In this document: positions 7,276 through 16,365 of the stretch, in pieces
How positions within the stretch are numbered: the stretch's first letter is position 1
Layout of the letters: each line of letters opens with the position of its first letter
Source of the DNA: an uncultured Draconibacterium sp.
GTDB taxonomy: Bacteria; Bacteroidota; Bacteroidia; Bacteroidales; Prolixibacteraceae
Assembly (NCBI GenBank): GCA_947492175.1
Contig: CANLMQ010000051.1
Coordinates: 1 to 27,993, forward strand
Direction of reading: 5' to 3'
Length of the DNA: 27,993 bases
Position numbers and translations under genes: made by a program
Notes under the pieces: generated by a model
Databases searched by the model: none
Told to the model about the DNA's origin: nothing
Seen by the model: only the letters and a program-made list of their open reading frames with translations

Positions 7276-9936
7276 CTAAAATAGCGACATCTGATCTTTA
7301 TCCTCATCTTTTTTCGGACGGTTAATCTCAAACGGGATATCATCCATAGTCTCCTGTTCGCCCTGTTTGGTTTCCTCGTCAGCAATTTCAGGTTCCTGTT
7401 TATCGTCCTCGTCTCTTATTATTGGCTCAATCTCAGTAATGTTGTCTACTTCGTAATTCGACAAACGTTTTCCTTTTGCCTTCCACGATTTAACACCAAT
7501 AAACTCGGCAACTTCGATAATTTCATTCTCGCGCTCGGCATTTTTACCTCCAAAGGTTAGTTCCAGTCGCGGATAATGCACCCAGGTAACACTAATCAGT
7601 TTATTGTCTTTATTGTCGCCTATAAAACGAATCAGCTTTCCTTCTACTTCTTCAATTTCAAAACGTTTTACGTAATAAAACTGCTGCTCGGCATCGAAAT
7701 AAACCGCAGACAAGACTTTTCGTTTATCAAATTTTTCAATGGCAAGAATATCCTGGCCAAAATGGTTACTTAAATCGTAATTATACAATTGAAACTCACC
7801 TCTTTTGTAAAGAACAAGAATTTTATCTTCTCCTGAGAATTCGCCAAGGAAAGTTCCCCTGCTATCAGCATTTAACCGAAGGACATCCGGATCGAACCAG
7901 ATTTTCCGGCCACCCAAAGTAGAAATTCCTTTTTCCTTCAACGAGATTTTATGCACCTCGTATTTCGTTAGAATATTTCCCATCGACTGCCGGCCTTTTA
8001 TTGCCAGTTCTCCCAGGTCCTCTTCAAAAATAAGCTTCTTAATACGTGGTTTTGGTTTTAAAACAACGCGTAAAACTTCCGCCTCGCCATTCGGGTTCGC
8101 CGAGAAATAAGTAATTCGGGAGCCCTTTGTTTCCTTGGTTAAATTATATTCTTTATCGCGGGTAACGCCGGTCACAAAGAACCGTTTCATGTAATAATAT
8201 CCACTTTCCCCATCTTTGTACACTACATTGTAAATGGTGCGTTTATCATTCTTTTTAAATACAGCCAGATACAAAATATTTTTACCAATAAATGCTTTAT
8301 CCGAAACTTTGGTAATAAAGTAAGAACCATCGCGACGGAATACGATAATATCATCGATATCGGCACAATCACTAACAAATTCGGCTTTCTTCAACGAAGT
8401 TCCCATAAAACCTTCTTTGCGATCGATGTATAATTTTTCGTTTTTAACGACTACTTTGGAAGCCACAATATTTTCAAAACTGCGAATTTCGGTTTTCCGT
8501 TCGCGGCCCTTTCCATACTTGGTTTTTAAGTGCTTAAACCAGTCAATTGTAAAAGGAACAATATTTTCGATGTTATGAATGACCTGGGCTATTTCATCCT
8601 CAAGCCCCTTCAAATAATCATTGGCTTTATCCTTGTTGAATTTCAGAATACGCGCCATACGAATTTCCATGAGGCGTAAAATATCTTCACGTGTGACTTC
8701 GCGATTTAATTTTGGTTTCCAGGGTTCTAAACGGTTATCGATATGGGCCACTGCCTGGTCCATATTTTCCGAGTCTTCGAACTTCTTATCCTTGTATATG
8801 CGCTCTTCGATAAATATTTTTTCGAGAGAAGAAAAATGCCACATTTCTTCCAGCTCTTTTTTGCGAATTTCAAGTTCAAGTTTAAGTAAATTGAGCGTAC
8901 TGTCTGCCGAGCGTTTTAAAATCTCTTTTACACCGATAAACAAGGGCTTATCGTTTTCAATAATACATGAATTTGGCGATAGCGACACCTCACAATCAGT
9001 AAAGGCATAAAGCGCATCGATAGTTTTATCAGACGAAACGCCGGGTGCCAGATGCACCAAAATCTCAACATCGGCAGCTGTATTGTCATCAATTCTTTTA
9101 ATCTTGATTTTGCCTTTGTCGTTGGCTTTTATAATTGATTCGATTAAAGTGGAAGTTGTTTTTCCAAAAGGAACTTCGTTAATAACCAATGTCTTGTTAT
9201 CTCGCTTTTCGATCCGTGCCCGAACTTTTATTGTTCCTCCACGAAGCCCGTCGTTGTATTTACTGAAATCGGCCGATCCTCCTGTTGGGAAATCGGGTAA
9301 TAACTCAAAATCCTGATTTTTTAAATAGGCAATTGAGGCATCAAGCAATTCTACAAAATTATGGGGAAACATCTTCGAAGCCAGACCAACTGCAATACCT
9401 TCAACACCCTGTGCTAAAAGTAACGGGAATTTTACAGGAAGCGTAACCGGCTCTTTTTTACGCCCGTCATACGACAATTTCCAGTTGGTGGTTTTTGGAT
9501 TAAAAAGCACCTCAAGCGCAAACTTAGTTAAACGAGCTTCAATATAACGTGGTGCAGCAGAACCATCACCGGTAAGAATATTTCCCCAGTTACCTTGTGT
9601 ATCAATAAGCAAATCTTTTTGCCCCAGCTGAACAGTTGCATCGCCGATTGACGCATCGCCGTGTGGGTGATACTGCATGGTTTGCCCGATAATGTTTGCC
9701 ACTTTATTATAGCGTCCGTCATCCATTTCGCGCATGGCATGCAAAATACGTCGCTGCACTGGCTTTAATCCATCATTAATATACGGAACAGCACGTTCCA
9801 AAATAACATACGATGCATAATCGAGAAACCACTCGCGGTACATCCCCGACAAATACGTGACTTCATCTTTTACAATTTCGTCTTGAATCTCGTCTTTAAA
9901 TTCTTCGTTTCCGTTATTTACTATTTCGTCTGACAT
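7276..9936 (-). CDS. parC: DNA topoisomerase IV subunit A
   Basis: An 886-residue type IIA topoisomerase cleavage subunit, which decatenates and relaxes chromosomes together with ParE. The winged-helix/tower region is preceded by RAVPYINDGLKPVQRRILHAM. The catalytic tyrosine is Tyr131 in SAAPRYIEARL. The QRDR-equivalent stretch is YHPHGDASIGD, with alanine at the position of the quinolone-contacting serine of E. coli enzymes. The C-terminal half (about 500 onward) holds divergent beta-pinwheel repeats without a canonical gyrase GyrA box, supporting ParC rather than GyrA. The extreme C-terminus is acidic and ends DQMSLF. Gene order parE-parC, 46 bases apart, supports the assignment, as does the size, which is typical of Bacteroidota. 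Confidence 0.93.
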   Translation of the reverse strand: MSDEIVNNGNEEFKDEIQDEIVKDEVTYLSGMYREWFLDYASYVILERAVPYINDGLKPVQRRILHAMREMDDGRYNKVANIIGQTMQYHPHGDASIGDATVQLGQKDLLIDTQGNWGNILTGDGSAAPRYIEARLTKFALEVLFNPKTTNWKLSYDGRKKEPVTLPVKFPLLLAQGVEGIAVGLASKMFPHNFVELLDASIAYLKNQDFELLPDFPTGGSADFSKYNDGLRGGTIKVRARIEKRDNKTLVINEVPFGKTTSTLIESIIKANDKGKIKIKRIDDNTAADVEILVHLAPGVSSDKTIDALYAFTDCEVSLSPNSCIIENDKPLFIGVKEILKRSADSTLNLLKLELEIRKKELEEMWHFSSLEKIFIEERIYKDKKFEDSENMDQAVAHIDNRLEPWKPKLNREVTREDILRLMEIRMARILKFNKDKANDYLKGLEDEIAQVIHNIENIVPFTIDWFKHLKTKYGKGRERKTEIRSFENIVASKVVVKNEKLYIDRKEGFMGTSLKKAEFVSDCADIDDIIVFRRDGSYFITKVSDKAFIGKNILYLAVFKKNDKRTIYNVVYKDGESGYYYMKRFFVTGVTRDKEYNLTKETKGSRITYFSANPNGEAEVLRVVLKPKPRIKKLIFEEDLGELAIKGRQSMGNILTKYEVHKISLKEKGISTLGGRKIWFDPDVLRLNADSRGTFLGEFSGEDKILVLYKRGEFQLYNYDLSNHFGQDILAIEKFDKRKVLSAVYFDAEQQFYYVKRFEIEEVEGKLIRFIGDNKDNKLISVTWVHYPRLELTFGGKNAERENEIIEVAEFIGVKSWKAKGKRLSNYEVDNITEIEPIIRDEDDKQEPEIADEETKQGEQETMDDIPFEINRPKKDEDKDQMSLF

Positions 9937-9982
9937 TCTTGGTTCTGAAATTATCTTGTTCCTTTTCAGGGAAAATACTTAA

Positions 9983-11818
9983 TTAAGCTACTTCGTCCTT
10001 CTCTACATACAGATTGTCAATAATGAACTCCTGTCTGTCGGGTGTGTTTTTACCCATGTAAAACTCCAACATTTGTGCTACCGATTCATGTTTTTTCATT
10101 TGCACAGGATCGAGCCGGATATCATTCCCGATAAAGTGCTTAAACTCATCGGGGGAAATTTCACCCAATCCTTTAAAGCGTGTAATTTCCGGCTTGCCTT
10201 TTAGTTTTTTTATTGCCTTTTCTTTTTCTTCATCTGAATAACAATAATAAGTTTTTTGCTTGTTACGAACCCTGAAAAGCGGAGTTTGCAAAATATATAC
10301 GTGTCCTTTTTTTATCAACTCAGGGAAAAACTGCAAAAAGAAAGTAATCAGCAGCAAGCGAATGTGCATTCCATCCACATCGGCATCGGTTGCAATAATT
10401 ACGTTATTGTAACGTAAATCTTCCATACTTTCTTCGATATTTAAAGCGGCTTGTAAAAGATTAAATTCCTCGTTCTCGTAAACAACTTTTTTTGTTAGCC
10501 CGTACGTGTTCAAAGGTTTTCCTTTCAAACTAAAAACAGCCTGAGTATTTACATCACGCGATTTTGTAATCGATCCACTCGCCGAGTCTCCCTCGGTAAT
10601 AAAAATGCTCGATTCTTCTTTTCTATCGTCTTTGCCGTTAAAATGAATACGGCAGTCGCGTAATTTCTTATTGTGAAGATTTGCTTTTTTAGCTCTTTGT
10701 TTTGCCAGTTTCTTTACACCCGAAATTGCTTTTCTTTCACGCTCCGACTCAACAATCCTACGCAGCAGTACTTCGGCAACTTCCTGGTTTTTATGTAAGA
10801 AATTATCCAGTTCTTTTTGAAGAAAATTACCCACATGCGCTCTAACCGACGGTCCATTAGGGCCAATATCTTTTGAACCCAGCTTCGTTTTTGTTTGCGA
10901 TTCAAAAACAGGCTCTTCAACTTTAATGCTAACGGCTGCCACAATGGATGCCCGAATATCAGACGGGTCAAACTCTTTCTTATAAAATTCCCTGATCGTT
11001 TTCACTAAAACTTCGCGAAAAGCCTGTAAGTGGGTCCCTCCCTGTGTTGTGTGCTGACCATTAACGAACGAATAATAATCCTCGCCATATTGGTTTCCAT
11101 GAGTAATGGCAACCTCAATATCCTCACCTTTCAGATGTATAATTGGGTAAATTGGGTCATGATCCATGTTTTCTTCCAGCAGGTCGCGCAATCCATAGCG
11201 GGAATAAAAACGTTCTCCGTTAAATTCAACTGTTAATCCGGCATTTAGGAAAGTATAGTTTTTCATCATATTCACGATGTAATCGTTCATATAACGATAC
11301 TTTTTAAATACCGACTGATCGGGAACAAAGGTTACCATTGTTCCGTTTTCTTCTTCCACACCGGTAAAATCTTTTTCGCCGGTTTTTATTCCTTTGCTGA
11401 AATAAACTTCTTTGGCAACACCATCGCGAACTGCCCTTATTGTAAAATCGATTGATAGAGCATTTACGGCTTTAATACCAACACCATTCAATCCAACTGA
11501 TTTTTTAAAAACCTTATTGTCGTATTTTGCCCCGGTATTCATTTTGCTTACCACATCAACCAATTTCCCAAGAGGAATTCCACGGCCGTAATCGCGAATG
11601 GTAACACGGTCCTGATCCAGGTCTACTGAAATCTTTTTCCCGAACCCCATCATGAATTCATCAATGGAGTTGTCCATCACTTCTTTTAGCAACACATAAA
11701 TACCATCGTCGGCAGAAGTCCCGTCCCCAAGTTTCCCGATATACATTCCCGGACGTCTCCGGATATGCTCCTGCCAGTCTAACGTTTTAATAGTTCCTTC
11801 GTCGTAATTTGCGCTCAT
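9983..11818 (-). CDS. parE: DNA topoisomerase IV subunit B (ATPase subunit)
   Basis: A 611-residue GHKL-type ATPase subunit of topoisomerase IV. The N-terminal ATP-binding site shows EVMDNSIDEF, DYGRGIPLG and GLNGVGIKAVNAL. The transducer contains the QTKTKLGSKD loop, with its lysine positioned for ATP. The TOPRIM domain has ITEGDSASG and DADVDGMHIR, the Mg2+-binding acidic motif. The short C-terminus and the absence of the long GyrB insertion fit ParE of Bacteroidota. It is the first gene of the parE-parC-aroK block and is preceded by a 410-bp gap with a promoter-like -7 box. Start ATG at 11818: MSANYDEGTIKTLDWQEHIR, a typical beginning. Confidence 0.95.
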   Translation of the reverse strand: MSANYDEGTIKTLDWQEHIRRRPGMYIGKLGDGTSADDGIYVLLKEVMDNSIDEFMMGFGKKISVDLDQDRVTIRDYGRGIPLGKLVDVVSKMNTGAKYDNKVFKKSVGLNGVGIKAVNALSIDFTIRAVRDGVAKEVYFSKGIKTGEKDFTGVEEENGTMVTFVPDQSVFKKYRYMNDYIVNMMKNYTFLNAGLTVEFNGERFYSRYGLRDLLEENMDHDPIYPIIHLKGEDIEVAITHGNQYGEDYYSFVNGQHTTQGGTHLQAFREVLVKTIREFYKKEFDPSDIRASIVAAVSIKVEEPVFESQTKTKLGSKDIGPNGPSVRAHVGNFLQKELDNFLHKNQEVAEVLLRRIVESERERKAISGVKKLAKQRAKKANLHNKKLRDCRIHFNGKDDRKEESSIFITEGDSASGSITKSRDVNTQAVFSLKGKPLNTYGLTKKVVYENEEFNLLQAALNIEESMEDLRYNNVIIATDADVDGMHIRLLLITFFLQFFPELIKKGHVYILQTPLFRVRNKQKTYYCYSDEEKEKAIKKLKGKPEITRFKGLGEISPDEFKHFIGNDIRLDPVQMKKHESVAQMLEFYMGKNTPDRQEFIIDNLYVEKDEVA

Positions 11819-12228
11819 ATAGTATTATCCTCAAACAATCTTCAATAAATTGCGAATGCCGTGATTAGATGAAAATAAAAGGTGTTTAATTGTAGATTGT
11901 TTCAAATAAAAACAGAATTCACCGAATTGTCACAAATATAACCAAAACATCAACTTTTTAGCAGTATTCGAGCCCCCAATAACTAACAATTAATAGTTGA
12001 AAAATATTGGATAAGTACCACCTTGAAAATTAGGCGAAGGGCCTGCCCAATACAGCGAGAGGAGATAAAGTTCGCAGTTTAAATTCTCAATTCAGTAACA
12101 GTTTCAGCAACAACAAAACACAAGAATAAACTTATGAAAGAGAATAATAACCGACAGAAATAAATCTTTTAAATTTAAACTCTGAAACAAAGGCAAAGAC
12201 CGAGACTACAACTATAATAAATAACCGA
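11819..12228. other. Gene-free intergenic region upstream of parE
   Basis: About 410 bases between the end of the MutS-like gene and parE. All frames are broken and I see no tRNA or mobile element. It holds a -7-type box for parE near 11933-11940 and a short AT-rich inverted repeat (AACTA 11981-11985 with TAGTT 11994-11998). No convincing terminator for the upstream block was found. Confidence 0.6.
11933..11940 (-). promoter_or_regulatory. Bacteroidetes -7 promoter box for parE
   Basis: On the minus strand TATATTTG matches TAnnTTTG exactly and lies 115 bases before the parE start. No well-spaced -33 TTTG was found, so the assignment rests on the -7 match and its location in a gene-free region. 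Confidence 0.45.
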
Positions 12229-14007
12229 TTATATAATTCCCATTTTTTTCATCAGAAAAGTAGCGTTCATGGTTTTGGTAGCGCCTTCCGAAAGCTTGTA
12301 ATCAAAAACAAGCTCGTCGTTTTCTATCCTGATTTCGAAGCATTTATTAAAAACCTGCTGCGGAAATTCATTTTCCATTTCGCTCAACTTCAGGTCGTGC
12401 GTTGCAATTAATGCAACCGATTTAAACTCAACCAGCTTTTTTATCAACTCTTTTGACCCGTTTAATTTGTCAACGGAATTGGTCCCTTTTAACATTTCGT
12501 CGAGGATCACAAAAATACGCTCACCCGACTGAAGCCTGTCAAGTACTCCTTTTATTCGCTTTAATTCCGCAAAAAAGTACGATTCGTCTTTCAACAGTGA
12601 ATCAGTGGTGCGCATATTAGTATAAATTACTATCGGGGTAATTCGCATTTGTTTTGCACAAACCGGTGCGCCCAATCTCGCCAAAACAAGATTCACACCT
12701 ACCGTACGCAGAAAAGTACTTTTTCCCGCCATATTTGCCCCGGTAACAACCATAACCTTCGACCATCCGTTTATTTCCATGTCGTTACAAACGCGCTTAT
12801 CTTCATGCAATAACGGATGTCCCAAATCGTTAGCCCCGAAAATAAATTCTCCGTCGTGAATTTTTGGGAAAGTAAAACCGGAGTGATTATTCGCATAATT
12901 TCCAAGACTAATCAGCGCATCAATTTCGGCTATTACATCGAGCCAAACCGCCAGCTTTTTGTGATGTTTATGGTGCCAGTTCCAAAGTTTGTAAACACAG
13001 CGAATATCCCACACCAAAAAACCATTCAGTAAAATCCCTACCAAGATATTCTGGCGATATTCAAACTCATTCACTATTTTTTTTAGCTCACTAATAATCT
13101 TCCCGGCTGATGGCTCTGTAACCTTCTCTTTTAGATTTGCTAAATAACCCGACTTGAAACCACGATCTTCAACAAAATTCAACAACTCCATGTACTTGGA
13201 AAGCAATTGCGACTTTCTTCCAAAAAAGCTAAAGTATTGATTGATCCTTTTCCAGAAAAAGTACATTAACAGAAATTGCACCGACACCATTAACAGCAGA
13301 AAAAAATCCGTAATCCCCATAACCGAAGGCACAGCAGCAAGCAATGTTATAAACGGTACAATTTTAATCAGCCACTTTACAAAACCCGTACGGTTTAATT
13401 CAAGCTCCATTTCCGACCAGGACTTAATCTCATGACTCAAAGCCTCGGTTTCTTCGAATAGCTTTCCATTGGCTAAAAACTGAAGACGCCAGTCAGGAAT
13501 TTGCGACAACTCATGAACAGCCTCCTGTTTTAAATCAATTTCGTTTTTTTCGAGCGAAGGCTTGGTAAGCCAACCTGCCAGTTTTTGGCGTCCACCAACT
13601 GTAACAGTCCGGTTTAAATACTGAAACAACGATCCGTCGCCAAACAAATCAAGGTCGTAAGAAAAAAAGTGTTCCGTATTTAAAAACTCTTCGCCGTTAT
13701 GAAAATGCAAAAACGAGTGTTTTAGCGCAAGTATCTCGTCCTCTGCTAACTTTTTAAGAATGCTACATCTCTTCTTTTGATTCTCGAGCTGAATATTCTT
13801 TTTTATCAGAAAGAAAAAAAGGATAACAAGAAATGCAGAAACTGCCATTGATATCAACTGAAAACCAAAAACAAACATTGGCACAAAGATTCCGGCAAAA
13901 GCAAAAAACCGATACCAGGCAAACCTTTTAACTTTTAAAGAAACTGAATTCAGCTCAGCAGTATATTTTTCAAGTTTAGCGCGATAGAACCGGGGTTGAT
14001 TAGTCAT
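12229..14007 (-). CDS. Membrane-embedded MutS-family ATPase
   Basis: A 592-residue protein with a C-terminal MutS-type ABC ATPase: Walker A GANMAGKST (423-431), the NMRTTDSLLKDESYFFAEL signature helix, Walker B RIFVILDEMLKGTN (about 496-508) and ATHDLKL with the switch His. It lacks the mismatch-recognition N-terminal domain of true MutS. Instead it has two hydrophobic hairpins, at about 30-68 and 211-252, predicting four membrane helices. A divergent MutS core/lever region lies between the second hairpin and the ATPase. Such proteins are widespread in Bacteroidota, annotated only as DNA mismatch repair protein; the role is unproven. Its ATG directly follows the PAP2 stop codon (TAA|ATG), indicating coupled translation. 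No terminator is evident after it. Confidence 0.87.
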   Translation of the reverse strand: MTNQPRFYRAKLEKYTAELNSVSLKVKRFAWYRFFAFAGIFVPMFVFGFQLISMAVSAFLVILFFFLIKKNIQLENQKKRCSILKKLAEDEILALKHSFLHFHNGEEFLNTEHFFSYDLDLFGDGSLFQYLNRTVTVGGRQKLAGWLTKPSLEKNEIDLKQEAVHELSQIPDWRLQFLANGKLFEETEALSHEIKSWSEMELELNRTGFVKWLIKIVPFITLLAAVPSVMGITDFFLLLMVSVQFLLMYFFWKRINQYFSFFGRKSQLLSKYMELLNFVEDRGFKSGYLANLKEKVTEPSAGKIISELKKIVNEFEYRQNILVGILLNGFLVWDIRCVYKLWNWHHKHHKKLAVWLDVIAEIDALISLGNYANNHSGFTFPKIHDGEFIFGANDLGHPLLHEDKRVCNDMEINGWSKVMVVTGANMAGKSTFLRTVGVNLVLARLGAPVCAKQMRITPIVIYTNMRTTDSLLKDESYFFAELKRIKGVLDRLQSGERIFVILDEMLKGTNSVDKLNGSKELIKKLVEFKSVALIATHDLKLSEMENEFPQQVFNKCFEIRIENDELVFDYKLSEGATKTMNATFLMKKMGII

Positions 14008-14700
14008 TTAGAGGAAATTGTAATAATGGAGCAGATGTGTTGAAATAAAAACCGTAATCATAAGAACCACAAATACCAACCAGATTATTCCGGACTGTCC
14101 GCGAAGCAAGGCTGTTTTTTCAATCTTGGGCGATCGCGAAAAGAAAAAATGATTCTCTACAAACATGAGTAGTTTGTATATAAGAACACCAATTAACCAT
14201 CCCAAAGTCGCTCCGCCAAGAATATCGAGTGGATAATGCACGCCGGAATAAATGCGCGAGTAGCAAAACAACAATGCCCAAAACAACAGCAACAAAGAGT
14301 AGCTTTTGTTTTTAAATATACGCGAGGTAAAAGCAAACAAAGCAAAGGAATTGGCTGCATGCGACGACACAAATCCGTACAGGCCGCCTTTACGCAAAAC
14401 ATTATGCACCAAATCCTGAATAGCAGGTTCGTGTACGGGGCGAAAACGCTGAATAGTAACTTTCATTAATACAGAAAGTTGGTCGCTGGCCAGAATCAAC
14501 AATACAAGCGCCAAAATAATTAACACAGATTTACTGCGATAATTTTTAATAATATAAAAGAGAATAATTGCATAAAACGGGAACCATGTTTCCTTGCGGG
14601 TAACCAGCAACATTATAGTATCCCAAAAATCATTGAAAAAGCTGTTCAAATACAAAAACAGCTCTTTATCTGCTTCGAGTATATTTTGTAAGATCTCCAT
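14008..14700 (-). CDS. PAP2-family membrane phosphatase
   Basis: A 230-residue integral membrane phosphatase with about six hydrophobic helices. The three PAP2 motifs are present: KVTIQRFRP (K-x6-RP), GFVSSHA (a PSGH variant with Ser in place of the usual Pro-Ser-Gly) and SRIYSGVHYPLD (SR-x5-H). The final segment after about 180 adds one more membrane helix. Such enzymes dephosphorylate lipid phosphates such as undecaprenyl diphosphate, phosphatidylglycerol phosphate or lipid A on the outer face of the inner membrane; which one cannot be told here. The start codon abuts the obgE stop, and its own stop abuts the MutS-like start, so the three are one transcriptional and probably translationally coupled unit. 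Confidence 0.88.
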   Translation of the reverse strand: MEILQNILEADKELFLYLNSFFNDFWDTIMLLVTRKETWFPFYAIILFYIIKNYRSKSVLIILALVLLILASDQLSVLMKVTIQRFRPVHEPAIQDLVHNVLRKGGLYGFVSSHAANSFALFAFTSRIFKNKSYSLLLLFWALLFCYSRIYSGVHYPLDILGGATLGWLIGVLIYKLLMFVENHFFFSRSPKIEKTALLRGQSGIIWLVFVVLMITVFISTHLLHYYNFL

Positions 14701-15690
14701 TTAACTATTCAGGATTTCCCAGATTTTATCTTTTAAGTGTTGTATGTTTTTTCCGGTAACCGACGAAAAGAACAAATGCGGGATACCCCCCAGTTCCGCA
14801 CTAATTTCTTCCATTAACTCTTCATCAAGCATGTCGGCCTTACTAATACCAAGAAAACGCTGTTTATCCAGCAACTCCGGATTGTATTTTTCCAGTTCAC
14901 TCAAAAGAATTTTGTACTCTTTTAAATGATCTTTACTATCGGCCGGAACCATAAACAACAACATTGAATTTCGTTCGATATGTCTTAAAAAGCGCAAGCC
15001 AAGACCTTTTCCTTCGTGTGCACCTTCAATTATTCCGGGAATATCAGCCATTACAAACGAGCGCTGCTCGCGGTGCCCTACAATTCCCAGGTTAGGAACT
15101 AGCGTTGTAAAATGATACTCGGCAATTTTTGGTTTTGCCGCTGAAACCACCGACAAAAGTGTTGATTTTCCGGAACTCGGGAAACCAACCAATCCAACAT
15201 CGGCTAACACTTTTAACTCAAGCGTTTTCCAGCCTTCAATTCCGAGCTCGCCCAGCTGTGCATAACGTGGAGCCTGGTTGGTAGCCGATTTAAAATGATC
15301 GTTTCCCAAACCACCGCGTCCGCCTTCCACCAGAATTTTTCTTTCGCCGTGTTTGGTTATTTCAAATAGCAATTCTCCGGTTTCAACATCACGCGCAATA
15401 GTCCCCAGCGGAACTTCCAGAACAATATCTTCACCATCGGCACCGGTACTTCGTTGCTTTCCTCCAGGTTCTCCGTGTCCGGCTTTTATATGTTTTCTGT
15501 ATTTTAAGTGCAACAGTGTCCACATCTGTTCGTTCCCCTCAAGAATGATATGGCCACCACGGCCACCATCTCCCCCGTCGGGGCCACCAAAGGCAACAAA
15601 TTTTTCCCTTCGCATATGCGCCGAACCGGATCCTCCGTTTCCCGACTTACAATGAATTCGTACGTAATCAACAAAATTTGATTCAGCCAT
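14701..15690 (-). CDS. obgE: GTPase Obg/CgtA
   Basis: A 329-residue ribosome-associated GTPase acting in 50S assembly and growth control. The N-terminal glycine-rich Obg fold covers about 1-158 (FVAFGGPDGGDGGRGG, AGHGEPGGKQ). The G domain follows, with G1 GFPSSGKST (169-177), switch I FTTLVPNLG, G3 DIPGIIEGA (216 onward), the G4-equivalent ISKADML and the G5-type SSVTGKN. The optional C-terminal OCT domain is absent, as is usual in this phylum. It is 95 bases downstream of adk, across a hairpin, and directly abuts the PAP2 gene. Confidence 0.97.
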   Translation of the reverse strand: MAESNFVDYVRIHCKSGNGGSGSAHMRREKFVAFGGPDGGDGGRGGHIILEGNEQMWTLLHLKYRKHIKAGHGEPGGKQRSTGADGEDIVLEVPLGTIARDVETGELLFEITKHGERKILVEGGRGGLGNDHFKSATNQAPRYAQLGELGIEGWKTLELKVLADVGLVGFPSSGKSTLLSVVSAAKPKIAEYHFTTLVPNLGIVGHREQRSFVMADIPGIIEGAHEGKGLGLRFLRHIERNSMLLFMVPADSKDHLKEYKILLSELEKYNPELLDKQRFLGISKADMLDEELMEEISAELGGIPHLFFSSVTGKNIQHLKDKIWEILNS

Positions 15691-15738
15691 ATTTTTCTCT
15701 TCTGAATTATCCTGAAACGCTTAAAGACTCAACATAAT

Positions 15739-15776
15739 AAAGGTGTAATTCTTGCGCGGGCATGAATTACACCTTT
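15739..15776 (-). terminator. Hairpin between adk and obgE (partial terminator/attenuator)
   Basis: Thirteen perfectly paired bases (15739-15751 with 15764-15776: AAAGGTGTAATTC and its complement) with a GC-rich 12-base loop. On the minus strand only TTATTATG follows, a weak U-tract, so partial termination or mRNA processing between adk and obgE is more likely than a full stop. Confidence 0.6.
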
Positions 15777-15785
15777 AATTTCCAG

Positions 15786-16358
15786 CTACAATTTATCAAC
15801 TGTAGACTTTAACCTACCTGCAATTTCCTCAATGGTTCCCATTCCATCAATATCATGATGTTTTCCCTGAGGTTTGTAGTATTCAATTAATGGCAATGTT
15901 TTTTCGCCATAAACAGTTATCCGGTTTTCAATAATCGACTGATCCTGATCGTCGGCACGCCCGGAAACTTTACCACGGCTTAACAAGCGGTCAATCAGCT
16001 CTTGCTTATCAACCTGCAAACAAAGCATTGCTGAAATTGGTGTTTCATTTTCATCCAGTAAAACATCCAAAGCTTTTGCCTGGTCAACCGTACGAGGAAA
16101 ACCATCGAAAATAAATCCCCTGGCATCTTTATTGTTTTCCAGTTTCGATTTAATCATACCAATTACAACCGCATCCGGAACCAATTCACCTTTATCCATA
16201 AAATTTTTGGCTTCAATTCCCAGTTGAGTACCGGCAGCAATTTCGCTGCGTAACAAGTCACCGGTTGAAAGATGAATCAATCCAAATGTTTCAATAAGAA
16301 ATTCAGCCTGGGTGCCTTTCCCCGCACCAGGAGGGCCGAATAAAACAAGATTAAGCAT
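15786..16358 (-). CDS. adk: Adenylate kinase
   Basis: Converts AMP and ATP to two ADP; cytoplasmic. The P-loop GPPGAGKGT is at 8-16, HLSTGDLLR and GFIFDGFPRT carry the AMP-binding Arg residues, and RLLSRGK/GRADD forms the LID hinge. At 190 residues it is the short-LID form without the zinc-type cysteines. The start is 7 bases after the hpt stop, so both are read together. Confidence 0.97.
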   Translation of the reverse strand: MLNLVLFGPPGAGKGTQAEFLIETFGLIHLSTGDLLRSEIAAGTQLGIEAKNFMDKGELVPDAVVIGMIKSKLENNKDARGFIFDGFPRTVDQAKALDVLLDENETPISAMLCLQVDKQELIDRLLSRGKVSGRADDQDQSIIENRITVYGEKTLPLIEYYKPQGKHHDIDGMGTIEEIAGRLKSTVDKL

Positions 16359-16365
16359 ATTATTT

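Noticed and set aside
12229..14007. Canonical mismatch-repair MutS
   Set aside because: The N-terminal mismatch-recognition and connector domains are absent and four membrane helices are predicted instead.
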